DNA of 64,000 bases from assembly GCF_042676385.1 (NCBI RefSeq), contig NZ_JBHTHA010000052.1:112429-176428 (forward strand), in the 5' to 3' direction. The notes under the pieces were generated by a model that worked only from the letters and a program-made list of their open reading frames with translations, had not been told where the DNA came from and made no database searches. Positions within the stretch are counted from its first letter, which is position 1. Each line of letters starts with the position of its first letter. Of this stretch, positions 1 to 8,055 are shown piece by piece. This DNA is from Paenibacillus_E sp042676385. Lineage in GTDB: Bacteria > Bacillota > Bacilli > Paenibacillales > NBRC-103111. Position numbers and translations under genes: made by a program.

Positions 1-1452
1 AAAGAATCGCCCGATCCTATTGCTGTGATCCTGATGGATGTGCAAATGCCTGGATTAAATGGATACGATACGGTCGAGCTAATTAAACAGAGGAAGTCTT
101 GCCAGGATATTCCGATCATCTTCCTTACCGCACTTAGCACATCGATCGAGCATGTACTGAAAGGCTATCATGTAGGATCCATCGACTACTTGTTTAAACC
201 CATACATCCGGATTTACTCAAAATGAAGGTGGATGCTTTTGTCAAACTGCATCGGTATCATCAGAAGATTAAATCACAGAGTGAACTTCTGCATATGCGT
301 ACGTTAGAACTGGAAGAAACGAATCAGAGATTGGCACAGGCGGATTCCCAGCTAAAGGAACAGAATCTGCTCCTCGAAAACTGGGTGGAAGAGCGAACCT
401 CCGAATTGGTTGACGCCCATGAAAAGCTGATGAAATCTCAGGAGCATTTCAAGAAAATGTTTGTCTCTTCACCATGCCCTATGGCGATTCGCCGGATATC
501 CGATCATACATATATTGAGGTCAATGAAAGTTGGAAACATTACACAGGATATGGGGATGAAATCATTGGTTCATCAGCGAATCTTATAAAGTCTGAGACC
601 GGTGAAGATTTCCCCTTGAATCAAGTCGTACACAATTACAAAGTGAAATACGAAACCAAAACCAAAGAAATTCGCACAGCGCTGTTATCGACAGAAATTA
701 TCGATATTGAAGATGAGAAATGCTTATTGCAAGTCGCTATTGATATTACGGAAAATTTGCGGTATGAATCGGAGATGGCACGCCTTGCCCAGTTGAATCT
801 GGTCGGGGAGATGGCCGCGGGCATTGCTCATGAGATACGCAATCCGATGACGACCATTCGCGGCTTTCTTCAATTATTCCGTGACGGTAACCGCAAGATG
901 GAAAAGGAATATATCCATATCATGCTCGAGGAGCTCGACCGCGCCAACCACATCATAACCGAGTACTTATCTTTGGCGAAAAACAAGCGAACGCACCAAC
1001 AAATGGAACACTTGAACCGTATCATTGAAACGCTTCAGCCCTTGATACAAGCGGAAGCCGTCATGTCAGGCAAACATGTTCATTTCCAGCTGGAAGATTG
1101 TCCCGAATTAAGTCTGGACGATAAAGAGATTCGACAATTAATTTTGAATATGTGCATGAATGGACTGGAAGCCATGGAAGCCGGATGCACGCTGACGGTG
1201 GAAACATTTCGGGAAGAAAGGCATGTTGTGCTTAAAATTTCCGACGAAGGTTCAGGGATTCATGAAGAGCACCTTGAAAAGCTGGGAAGACCGTTTTTTA
1301 CGACCAAAGACCATGGCACCGGATTAGGATTAGCCATCTGCTACAGCATCGCGGCAAGGCATCATGCACCAATAGAAGTACAGTCCAGCAATAAAGGAAC
1401 GACCTTTTTCATTCGTTTTGCCATTCCTACTCCAACCCTTTCGCTAGCTTAA
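1..1452 (+). CDS. Receiver-PAS-histidine kinase hybrid (5' end outside window)
   Basis: The frame is open from base 1, so the N-terminus of the receiver domain lies outside the window. The visible part begins just before the phospho-acceptor Asp (LMDVQMPG, residue 13 of the visible part), followed by the receiver Thr (FLTA) and Lys (LFKP). A coiled coil of about 60 residues comes next (QSELLHMRTLELEE onward), then a PAS-like domain (around VNESWKHYTGYG). The kinase core has the H box GIAHEIRNP (His about residue 277), N box LNMCMNGLEAM and G boxes DEGSG and GTGLGLA. No membrane segment is visible, so this looks like a soluble kinase that takes its signal through its own receiver or PAS domain. 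A receiver placed N-terminal to the kinase suggests phosphate relay or cross-control by another system. Its last 26 bases overlap the end of the convergent permease gene. Ligand and partner are not evident. Confidence 0.9.
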   Translation, partial: KESPDPIAVILMDVQMPGLNGYDTVELIKQRKSCQDIPIIFLTALSTSIEHVLKGYHVGSIDYLFKPIHPDLLKMKVDAFVKLHRYHQKIKSQSELLHMRTLELEETNQRLAQADSQLKEQNLLLENWVEERTSELVDAHEKLMKSQEHFKKMFVSSPCPMAIRRISDHTYIEVNESWKHYTGYGDEIIGSSANLIKSETGEDFPLNQVVHNYKVKYETKTKEIRTALLSTEIIDIEDEKCLLQVAIDITENLRYESEMARLAQLNLVGEMAAGIAHEIRNPMTTIRGFLQLFRDGNRKMEKEYIHIMLEELDRANHIITEYLSLAKNKRTHQQMEHLNRIIETLQPLIQAEAVMSGKHVHFQLEDCPELSLDDKEIRQLILNMCMNGLEAMEAGCTLTVETFREERHVVLKISDEGSGIHEEHLEKLGRPFFTTKDHGTGLGLAICYSIAARHHAPIEVQSSNKGTTFFIRFAIPTPTLSLA

Positions 1453-2680
1453 AGCGCTTCCCCAAGTAAAAGCTTGCCGAAAGAATTAATCCGACGCCAA
1501 CAGCGGTAGTTAGATCTGTCAGTACGGTCAAAATGAAAGTGACCAACAGAACTAACGATTCCGCTGTTTTTGTTTGCATCACATGAACAAACGCTCTACG
1601 TTCGCTCATATTCCATGCGACAACCATTAATACAGGCGCCATACTTGCAAGCGGAATAAGCGAAGCGTAAGGAGCAAAAAAGAACAAAACCAACAAAACA
1701 ACAAGACCGTGCACGACTCCAGAAATCGGAGATACCGCACCATTCTTAATATTCGTTGCCGTTCTGGCAATAGCGCCGGTTGCCGGAATCCCTCCGAACA
1801 ACGGGGAGATCATATTGGCAATTCCTTGCCCCATCAATTCCCGGTTGCTATGATGGGCGGTACCGCCCATTCGATCAGCTACCACAGCTGAGAGCAGGGA
1901 TTCTATGCCACCTAACATCGCAATGACCAAGGCCGGTTTGATTAATAATTGCATGTTTGCAATGGATAGATCCGGGAAATGCAGGTTAGGCAAGCTATTG
2001 GGGATAGCGCCATAAGTAGAACCAATCGTCGCCACCTTATCGGGATAAAATAAAGTTGCAACGACAGTTGAAATGAATAGCCCGACCAGCGGGCCTGGAA
2101 TTTTCGGCAGCCGTTTAGGCGTCCATATGATGAATGCCAAACAAATGACAGCGGTTAGAATGCTATACCCGTTTAATGTCGAAAAATGAATGCCAAGCTC
2201 TTTCATATTAGCTAGAAAACCTTCGTGTTTTTGCAGATCACGCAAACCGAGGAAATTGGCGATTTGACCTGAAAATATCGTAACGGCAATGCCTGCTGTG
2301 AACCCAATCGTCACTGGCCGCGGTATATATTTGATCATCCTCCCCAGTTTGCATAAGCCCATCACAAACAGGATAAACCCGGCCATAAAACCAGCGATTA
2401 GCAGCTTTTCGTAGCCATACTGCAGCACAATGGCGAACAAAATGGGTACGAACGCTCCAGTTGGGCCGCCAATTTGGAATTTGGAGCCCCCGAATACGGA
2501 TATAAGAATCCCGGCAACAATCGTAGTGAATAATCCATATTCAGGTTTTACGCCCGATGCAATAGCAAATGCCATTCCTAATGGAATGGCGACAATGCCG
2601 ACAATTACGCCTGAAATCAAATCTTTCTGTAATGATTTCATATGATACCCTTGAAACCGGCCGCTGAATGAAAATTTCAT
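1427..2680 (-). CDS. SulP-family inorganic anion permease without STAS domain
   Basis: The 417-residue protein is almost entirely hydrophobic, with 10 or more membrane segments. It carries SulP-type sequences: GGPTGAFVPI near the N-terminus and GIESLLSAVVADRMGG with a downstream FGGIPATGAIARTATN block. SulP proteins move sulfate, bicarbonate or other anions, by proton or sodium symport or by exchange. Typical members are about 550 residues because of a C-terminal cytoplasmic STAS domain; this one stops soon after the last helix and lacks it. The ATG at 2680 has a GTGAGGT ribosome site; a second ATG 39 bases further in is also possible. A near-perfect palindrome lies just upstream (2715-2738) and an ArsR-type regulator is encoded next to it, suggesting local repression. 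The substrate cannot be read from sequence. Confidence 0.85.
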   Translation of the reverse strand: MKFSFSGRFQGYHMKSLQKDLISGVIVGIVAIPLGMAFAIASGVKPEYGLFTTIVAGILISVFGGSKFQIGGPTGAFVPILFAIVLQYGYEKLLIAGFMAGFILFVMGLCKLGRMIKYIPRPVTIGFTAGIAVTIFSGQIANFLGLRDLQKHEGFLANMKELGIHFSTLNGYSILTAVICLAFIIWTPKRLPKIPGPLVGLFISTVVATLFYPDKVATIGSTYGAIPNSLPNLHFPDLSIANMQLLIKPALVIAMLGGIESLLSAVVADRMGGTAHHSNRELMGQGIANMISPLFGGIPATGAIARTATNIKNGAVSPISGVVHGLVVLLVLFFFAPYASLIPLASMAPVLMVVAWNMSERRAFVHVMQTKTAESLVLLVTFILTVLTDLTTAVGVGLILSASFYLGKRFKLAKGLE

Positions 2681-2714
2681 ATGTTACCTCACTTGGATAA
2701 ATATCTGATTATTT

Positions 2715-2738
2715 GAATATATGTAAAATCATATATTC
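2715..2738. promoter_or_regulatory. Perfect 9-bp inverted repeat, candidate ArsR-family operator
   Basis: GAATATATG (2715-2723) and its exact complement CATATATTC (2730-2738) flank a 6-base spacer, about 35 bases upstream of the SulP start. The half-site resembles ArsR/SmtB operators, which are AT-rich imperfect palindromes containing TGAA/TTCA. A related sequence lies in the promoter region of the neighbouring arsR-type gene (3151-3167). The assignment to that regulator is inference. Confidence 0.55.
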
Positions 2739-2756
2739 ATATGACATTAACGTCAA

Positions 2757-2796
2757 CAAAAAAAGACATCTCGGATATGTAAACCCGAAATGTCCT
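2757..2796 (-). terminator. Rho-independent terminator after the ArsR-type gene
   Basis: On the minus strand GACATTTCGGG and CCGAGATGTC form a stem with one mismatch, followed by a run of seven T. It directly follows the stop codon of the regulator gene, so the downstream permease gene probably has its own promoter. Confidence 0.8.
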
Positions 2797-3123
2797 TTAT
2801 TCATTATTCATTTTTTCCAACAAAGAAATTGCATTGATCAAATGGTTATCAAAAATCTGTTTAGCCACTTTCAGCAAGTCTTTAATTAAAGGATCTCTTA
2901 ATGAATAGATGACTGAAGTTCCATCTTTCGTCCCTACAACCACATTTTTATGTCTTAGAATGGCAAGTTGTTGGGAAACCGCAGAGCCTTCGCTCCCCAG
3001 AATCGTCTGAATTTCGTTCACATTTTTGTCGCCTTCCGATAAGATTTCAAGAATCCGAATTCTTAATGGATGTGCTAATGCTTTGAAAAAATCAGCTTTA
3101 AACTGCTGAACTTCATGATACAT
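2797..3123 (-). CDS. ArsR/SmtB-type winged-helix repressor, cysteine-free
   Basis: This 108-residue protein has the ArsR-type winged helix: FFKALAHPLRIRILEIL (helices 1-2), then NEIQTILGSEGSAVSQQLAILRHKNVV (recognition helix) and the wing GTKDGTSVIYSLRD. It contains no cysteine and lacks the alpha3 metal site ELCVCDL of classic arsenic sensors, so it is unlikely to sense As or Cd through thiols. It is transcribed towards the SulP permease with a terminator in between. AT-rich palindromes containing GAATATA lie before both genes, consistent with self-repression and repression of the permease. The start has a good AGGAGAG ribosome site. The effector is unknown. Confidence 0.85.
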   Translation of the reverse strand: MYHEVQQFKADFFKALAHPLRIRILEILSEGDKNVNEIQTILGSEGSAVSQQLAILRHKNVVVGTKDGTSVIYSLRDPLIKDLLKVAKQIFDNHLINAISLLEKMNNE

Positions 3124-3150
3124 CCTGTTCTCTCCTAATGTTTGAAGTTT

Positions 3151-3167
3151 TGAATATATAATATCAC
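3151..3167. promoter_or_regulatory. Imperfect palindrome upstream of the ArsR-type gene
   Basis: TGAATATATAATATCAC contains the half-site GAATATA in imperfect dyad with TAATATC, 28 to 44 bases upstream of the regulator start. It shares its half-site with the perfect repeat at 2715-2738, so it may be an autoregulatory operator. Confidence 0.35.
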
Positions 3168-3251
3168 ATTCCGGCCAAGCATGCTTTAATCAATCAACCT
3201 CTTTGCATGGAACAAATGGAAATTGGATTTGGGGGCCGACAGATAACAACT

Positions 3252-3360
3252 TCTCGTCTAAAGGAATAAAAAACATCGTTATTGGCATGATTTCATATCC
3301 CCTTCGTGTCTCCAACGATGTAATAAATCTTTATAGCCTCGGAAAGCGTCCCAAACGACA
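3252..3360. repeat. Noncoding repeat element, copy A
   Basis: This intergenic segment aligns without gaps to 30730-30836, read in the same orientation. Shared blocks at identical spacing are TCTCGTCT, ATCGTTA (offset 23), AACGATG (offset 62), then ATCTTT, AGC, TCG, AGCG and AAAC. By hand count about two thirds of about 105 positions match. No common reading frame is conserved. It fills most of the 313-base gap between the ArsR-type gene and phoU, beside the phoU terminator. Confidence 0.55.
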
Positions 3361-3375
3361 CTCAGGAAGACGTGT

Positions 3376-3426
3376 CAAAAAAAGGGCTACCCCGAAGTCA
3401 TACGAATGACAATCAGGATAGCCCCT
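3376..3426 (-). terminator. Rho-independent terminator of the pst-phoU operon
   Basis: On the minus strand a GGGGCTATCC and GGGTAGCCC stem is followed by TTTTTTT, starting about 10 bases after the phoU stop. Confidence 0.85.
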
Positions 3427-3437
3427 TAATAATTCAA

Positions 3438-4097
3438 CTAAACGTTCAAATCTTTCCGTTTACCGGTGACCATATAAATGACGCCTTCGCCGATATTGGT
3501 TGCATGATCGGCTACACGCTCCAGGTAATGGGCTACCAGCAGCAGATGTGTCAGTTGGCGATTCTTGATGTATTCCGCACTCATCAAGCCCATTAATTCT
3601 TGCATCACTGTGCTGTACAGCTTGTCTACGCGATCGTCCTTCTCAGCCAGCGCAGCCGCGCGATGCACATCACGCTCGGTGTAAGACTCTAAGCTCTCCT
3701 GCAACATTTCAATTGCGATTTCCGCCATTTGCGGAATGACTTCCAGCGGTTTCACCAATTCTTCTCCGGCGAAGCGGATGGTGATCTTGGCAATATCCAC
3801 GGCGTGATCGGCTATGCGTTCCAAATCCGTAGCAATTTTCAGCGCTGTGCCGATAATCCGCAAATCGCTGGCCATCGGCTGCTGCAGTGCAATTAATCGC
3901 AAAGACAGCTCATCGATTCGGGTCAAATAATCGTCGATAACGTCATCGTTTTTGATCACCTGCGTTGCGGCCTTCTCATCCAGCTTGGCCAATGATTCTA
4001 CAGCTGAGCGAACCAAATTTTGCGCGCTTTCTCCCATATCGAGCAATTCTTTTTGCAATAAAGACAATGATTGATGAAACCCCGGTCTTGCGTCCAT
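3438..4097 (-). CDS. phoU: PhoU phosphate-uptake regulator
   Basis: PhoU links the Pst transporter to the PhoR kinase and keeps the Pho regulon off when phosphate is plentiful; it acts at the inner face of the membrane. The 219-residue sequence shows the two repeated three-helix PhoU bundles, with metal-site-like motifs DLERIADHAVDIA (first half) and YLERVADHATNIGE (second half). Length is normal for the family. It is the last gene of pstS-pstC-pstA-pstB-phoU, 23 bases after pstB, and is followed by a strong terminator. Confidence 0.97.
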   Translation of the reverse strand: MDARPGFHQSLSLLQKELLDMGESAQNLVRSAVESLAKLDEKAATQVIKNDDVIDDYLTRIDELSLRLIALQQPMASDLRIIGTALKIATDLERIADHAVDIAKITIRFAGEELVKPLEVIPQMAEIAIEMLQESLESYTERDVHRAAALAEKDDRVDKLYSTVMQELMGLMSAEYIKNRQLTHLLLVAHYLERVADHATNIGEGVIYMVTGKRKDLNV

Positions 4098-4120
4098 TTA
4101 GTTTCGTCCCTCCCGCTGAT

Positions 4121-4882
4121 TTAGCCGAATCTTCCTGTGATGTAGTCTTCTGTGCGTTGATCATTCGGATTTGTAAAGATTTTGTCCGTTTTATCGGTCT
4201 CGACCAGATAGCCATTAAGGAAGAACGACGTCATATCCGAGATCCGTGCTGCTTGCTGCATGTTGTGCGTCACAATAATGATGGTGTATTTCTCTTTGAG
4301 CGTCTGCGTCAGCTCTTCGACTTTCAGTGTCGAGATCGGATCCAGCGCCGAGGTAGGCTCATCCATGAGCAGCACATCCGGCTCGACTGCTAGCAAGCGT
4401 GCGATGCATAGGCGCTGCTGTTGTCCTCCTGACAGACCGAGTGCGGATTTGTGCAGGCGATCCTTCACTTCATCCCACAAAGCGGCTTGGACCAAGCTGC
4501 GTTCCACGATTTCATCCAGAACAGCCTTCTTCTTCGTTCCGTGAATACGCGGGCCGTAAGCAATATTGTCGTAGATGCTCATCGGGAACGGATTCGGTCT
4601 TTGGAACACCATACCTACCCGTTTGCGGAGTGAGACGACATCGGATTCGGAGCCGTAAATGTTGTGCCCGTCCACCGCGACATTGCCCGTAATACGGACG
4701 CTGTCGATCAAATCATTCATCCGGTTGAGCGTACGCAGAAATGTCGATTTCCCACAGCCGGAAGGACCAATTAAAGCTGCGATCGTCCCTTCTTCGATGG
4801 CTAATTCAATGTCGTGAAGCGCATGATTTTCTCCATAATATAAATTCAATTTGTCCGCTTTAATTTTATGCTTCGTTGCCAT
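4121..4882 (-). CDS. pstB: Phosphate ABC transporter ATPase PstB
   Basis: This is the ATP-hydrolysing subunit of the high-affinity phosphate importer. The 253-residue protein has Walker A GPSGCGKST (39-47), Q-loop region FQRPNPFPMSIYDN, signature LSGGQQQR (150-157), Walker B LLMDEPTSALDP (from 171) and the switch His in VTHNMQQAARISD. The FQRPNPFPMSIYDN stretch is diagnostic of PstB. It lies 2 bases after pstA and is probably translationally coupled to it. Confidence 0.98.
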   Translation of the reverse strand: MATKHKIKADKLNLYYGENHALHDIELAIEEGTIAALIGPSGCGKSTFLRTLNRMNDLIDSVRITGNVAVDGHNIYGSESDVVSLRKRVGMVFQRPNPFPMSIYDNIAYGPRIHGTKKKAVLDEIVERSLVQAALWDEVKDRLHKSALGLSGGQQQRLCIARLLAVEPDVLLMDEPTSALDPISTLKVEELTQTLKEKYTIIIVTHNMQQAARISDMTSFFLNGYLVETDKTDKIFTNPNDQRTEDYITGRFG

Positions 4883-4884
4883 GT

Positions 4885-5742
4885 TTATTTCCCCCCGGAC
4901 AGTCTTTTTTGTAAAATACGGCTTGGTATGCCTACAAGTAAATTGAAGATCAGAACAACGATCAGAAGCAGCGCGGCGCTGCCTTTAGCGATGTCTTTAG
5001 CGTCCGGCACCAACGCCTCCGCGCCGACATACCAGAGATGAACGGATAACGTCTCACCCATCTTAAGAGGGTTAAAATCCGGGAAGAATCGGGAAACCGA
5101 TAACCCCGCCGTATAAATCAGAATGGCGGACTCGCCTAATGCGCGGCCGGCAATCAAGGTAATCCCTGTAATCAAATTCGGCAAAGCAGCTGGAATGAGC
5201 ACCTTGCGAATCGCTTGCCATTTGGTGGAGCCCAATGCCAAACTTGCTTCCCAGTAGGATTCCGGAACGGTACGAATCGCTTCTTCCGTTACACGTACCA
5301 TGACCGGCAAGTTAAGCAAAGCTACCGTTGCCGCTCCCCCTATGATCGAAAATTTTAATCCTAATAGATTTGCGAAAAGCAAGAAACCGAATAGACCGAA
5401 TACGATCGAAGGTACGGAAGACAAAGCTTCCACTGAAATACGCACTAAATCGGTGAACCAGTTCTTTTGGGCATAGACAGCCAAATAAATACCTGCACAC
5501 ACACCGATCGGTATGGAAATTAGCAAGGACAAGAAGAGAACATAGAAAGAATTAAAGAGCTGCGGGCCTACGCCCCCGCCGGCCTTGATTTCCTCAGGCT
5601 TGCCGAATATAAAATGCCAAGATAAATGCGGGATGCCTTCGCCTAAGATTCGAATCAGAAACCAGGCCAGAATTAAAATAATGACAATACCGGAAGCCCA
5701 AAAGTAAATGGTGGCCAAACGATCCGTTGTTTTGCTGTTCAT
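4885..5742 (-). CDS. pstA: Phosphate ABC transporter permease PstA
   Basis: This is one of two membrane subunits forming the phosphate channel. The 285 residues contain six predicted membrane segments and the permease EAA loop (YWEASLALGSTKWQAIRKVLIP), which contacts PstB. The PSIVFGLFGFLLF stretch is typical of PstA. Its start overlaps the pstC stop by 4 bases, so translation is likely coupled. Confidence 0.97.
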   Translation of the reverse strand: MNSKTTDRLATIYFWASGIVIILILAWFLIRILGEGIPHLSWHFIFGKPEEIKAGGGVGPQLFNSFYVLFLSLLISIPIGVCAGIYLAVYAQKNWFTDLVRISVEALSSVPSIVFGLFGFLLFANLLGLKFSIIGGAATVALLNLPVMVRVTEEAIRTVPESYWEASLALGSTKWQAIRKVLIPAALPNLITGITLIAGRALGESAILIYTAGLSVSRFFPDFNPLKMGETLSVHLWYVGAEALVPDAKDIAKGSAALLLIVVLIFNLLVGIPSRILQKRLSGGK

Positions 5743-6674
5743 TTGAGTTCACTCCTTTTGGCCACGATGCGAATGATCAGAATTAAAGCAAGCGAGATTA
5801 CAAGCAGCAGCAATGCCATTAAGTACAGTGCATTGTTCCACGTTGTTCCGTAATTCGTATTTCCCATATCTTTAACAATAGCTGTTGTTAAAACAGTCGT
5901 TGAATCGAGCAAAGATTTCGGCATTTGCGGCGAGTTCCCGATTACCATGAATACGGCCATCGTCTCTCCGATCGCGCGCCCCATACCCAGGATAATGCCC
6001 GTTAAAATGCCCGGTCTAGCCGCGGGGAGCAATACGCGCCACATCGTCTGCCATCTTGTCGCACCAAGCGCCAGTGAAGCTTCCTCCAGACGCCCTGGCA
6101 ATGAACGAATTGCATCCTCTGAAATGGAGAGAATAGTCGGTAGAATCATAATTGCCAATATGATTGCTGCCGGCAAAATTCCATATCCAATACCGCCTGT
6201 CAATTTGCCAAGCGCAGGTACGATGACGGTCATCCCGATCAAACCATATACGACAGATGGAATACCGACGAACAGATCCGTCGCTGGACGTAAGATTTCG
6301 CGCATCCATTTCGGCGCTATTTTGGCCATAAACAATGCGCCGGACAAGGCTAATGGCACGGATAACACAACCGAAAATAGTGTCAGCAAGAGCGTGCTAT
6401 ATAAAAAAGGAAGGGCTCCGAATTTACCTGAACCTGGCGTCCAATCCGTTGAAAAGAAAAATTCTAAAGGACTGACTCCTTGAAACGTTTTGATCCCCTG
6501 CATACCAACAAAAACAATGATCGAGAAAATGATGATCGACACGAGCGCCGCACTTCCGACAAATACCCATTTCATCAAGCTATCCTGTCTATGCTGATCT
6601 CGAGTCCACTTCGTAATCATCGGACGACTCTTCTCCTTTACCGAACTTGTTAGCTTGTTTGCTACCGAATTCAA
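5739..6674 (-). CDS. pstC: Phosphate ABC transporter permease PstC
   Basis: This is the partner of PstA in the phosphate channel. The 311 residues start with a cytoplasmic tail of about 35 residues, followed by a first membrane helix and the periplasmic FFFSTDWTPG segment typical of PstC. The core has PSVVYGLIGMTVIVP and the EAA loop EEASLALGATRWQTMWRVLLP. It follows pstS after 178 bases containing a terminator, so its expression should be lower than that of pstS. Confidence 0.97.
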   Translation of the reverse strand: MNSVANKLTSSVKEKSRPMITKWTRDQHRQDSLMKWVFVGSAALVSIIIFSIIVFVGMQGIKTFQGVSPLEFFFSTDWTPGSGKFGALPFLYSTLLLTLFSVVLSVPLALSGALFMAKIAPKWMREILRPATDLFVGIPSVVYGLIGMTVIVPALGKLTGGIGYGILPAAIILAIMILPTILSISEDAIRSLPGRLEEASLALGATRWQTMWRVLLPAARPGILTGIILGMGRAIGETMAVFMVIGNSPQMPKSLLDSTTVLTTAIVKDMGNTNYGTTWNNALYLMALLLLVISLALILIIRIVAKRSELK

Positions 6675-6802
6675 TGGGAAATCCCCCTTCTATTAAATAC
6701 ACAATACTTTAATAATAGGTCATGATTGTAAATGGATCGTCAATGAATTGTTAAGGGAATGTAAAAATTTCAGCCTATTTTCGACAAAAATCCCCCATAT
6801 AA

Positions 6803-6840
6803 ACATAAAAATAGAGCGCTGCACGGATGCAACGCTCTGG
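6803..6840 (-). terminator. Intra-operon terminator between pstS and pstC
   Basis: On the minus strand AGAGCGTTGCA and TGCAGCGCTCT form an 11-bp stem (one wobble pair) with a 4-base loop, followed by a T-rich tract. It starts about 12 bases after the pstS stop. Partial termination here would make pstS more abundant than the membrane and ATPase genes. Confidence 0.85.
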
Positions 6841-6852
6841 TTGGTAAGCTAT

Positions 6853-7773
6853 TTATTTAGCACCTAACAAGTCTGCTGGTAAGAATTTCAGATCGCGAAC
6901 TTGTTTGCTTTGGAATTCTTTGCTTTTGATGTATTCGATGAACGCTTTAGCTGGATCTTTTGCTTCACCTTTTGTATACATGCGCTCGATACCAAACAAT
7001 TTATAAGTGCCGTTTTTGATATTGTCTTCGGAGAATGCTACACCATCGATTTTCAATGCTTTAACTGTATCGTCGATGTAAGGAGTATCTACATAACCAA
7101 TGGAGCTGGATTGACCGGCAACCGCTGTTTTCATAGCACCGCTGTTTTCTTGTGTAATACCGTCTTTCGTGAAGTCTTTGTTATCAAGAATGATTTGTTG
7201 AACCAATTTACGGGAACCGGAGCTGTCTGGACGGTGAACAAGTACGATTTTCGCGTCTTTACCGCCAACATCTTTCCAGTTCGTAATTTTACCCATGTAA
7301 ATGTCAGCTGCTTGTTGCTTAGTCAGGTTGTCAATTGTTACATCTTTATTGACGATTAACGCGAATGGAGCAACAGCTACGAAGTTTTCTTTCAAACCTT
7401 TATCTTTATATTCGTCACCAGGCGCTACGTCGGAGTTACCGATATCGGAAGTGCCGTCAGCAACGTTTTTAATACCTGTACCGGATCCGCCTGCTGTAAC
7501 GTTGATCGTTACTTTCGGGTTTTTATCCATAAACTCAGTTGCCGCTTGTTTGACTAAAGGAAGAAGTGCGCTGGAACCGGAAGCTGTAACAGTACCGGAA
7601 AGTTCTGTTTTTGGTGCATCGCTTGGTTTAGCAGATGCAGCCGCGCTTGCAGCAGGTGTTGCAGAAGCAGCATTTTTAGTTTCTGTTTTGGCGCCGCAAC
7701 CAGCCAATGCCCCCATCATTAATACCGCGGAAAGTGTAAGTGTGATCCCTTTTTTCGACATGAACTTAAACAT
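6853..7773 (-). CDS. pstS: Phosphate-binding lipoprotein PstS
   Basis: PstS captures phosphate outside the membrane and hands it to PstCA. The sequence has a lipoprotein signal ending in ALAGC, an Ala/Lys/Thr-rich linker and the binding domain with phosphate-contact motifs GSSALLPL, AGGSGTGIKNVADGTSDIG and RPDSSGSRK. The ATG at 7782 lies only 2 bases after AGGAGG; the ATG three codons later (7773) has 11 bases of spacing and is preferred, giving 306 residues. The upstream region carries three in-phase PhoP-box repeats, so strong induction under phosphate starvation is expected. Confidence 0.96.
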   Translation of the reverse strand: MFKFMSKKGITLTLSAVLMMGALAGCGAKTETKNAASATPAASAAASAKPSDAPKTELSGTVTASGSSALLPLVKQAATEFMDKNPKVTINVTAGGSGTGIKNVADGTSDIGNSDVAPGDEYKDKGLKENFVAVAPFALIVNKDVTIDNLTKQQAADIYMGKITNWKDVGGKDAKIVLVHRPDSSGSRKLVQQIILDNKDFTKDGITQENSGAMKTAVAGQSSSIGYVDTPYIDDTVKALKIDGVAFSEDNIKNGTYKLFGIERMYTKGEAKDPAKAFIEYIKSKEFQSKQVRDLKFLPADLLGAK

Positions 7774-7872
7774 AGTTAGCATGTCCTCCTTGTAATTTTA
7801 TCTTTCATGGTGTTAGTTGCGATTTTCATTTTTGTCGTCGAACTAACTTCCTAATACATCGTAATCCTTGAA

Positions 7873-7911
7873 TGTAAAATCCAATCCCGCGAAACGTAAA
7901 CGTAATGTAAA
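7873..7911 (-). promoter_or_regulatory. PhoP-box tandem repeats upstream of pstS
   Basis: Reading the minus strand, TTTACA starts at 7911, TTTACG at 7900 and TTTACA at 7878. The steps are 11 and 22 bases, so three of four consecutive 11-bp registers match the Bacillus PhoP consensus TT(A/T/C)A(C/T)A. The cluster lies about 100-140 bases upstream of the pstS start, in the orientation expected for activation. Confidence 0.75.
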
Positions 7912-7952
7912 ACTTTTTTTCGGGACTATTCTCCCACAGGGTTTTGGATAAA

Positions 7953-7969
7953 TTTACATTTTATTAACA
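7953..7969 (+). promoter_or_regulatory. PhoP-box pair facing the chemoreceptor gene
   Basis: TTTACA (7953-7958) and TTAACA (7964-7969) are separated by 5 bases on the plus strand, which is exactly one PhoP-box pair. A plausible -10 (TATATT, 8001-8006) follows, placing the boxes roughly 45-60 bases upstream of a start site. Two repeats is the minimum, so this is less secure than the pstS cluster. Confidence 0.45.
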
Positions 7970-8055
7970 AAACTCGATGCTTTAGTTAATAGAAGCGGCC
8001 TATATTAAATAAGAAATAAGTCGATTCTTGTCTTTAGAAATCGGAGGGAATGACA

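Noticed and set aside
5947..6483. 178-codon open frame on the plus strand opposite pstC
   Set aside because: It lies entirely antisense to a clear permease gene, is rich in Pro, Arg and Ile as expected from the complement of membrane codons, and has no family resemblance.
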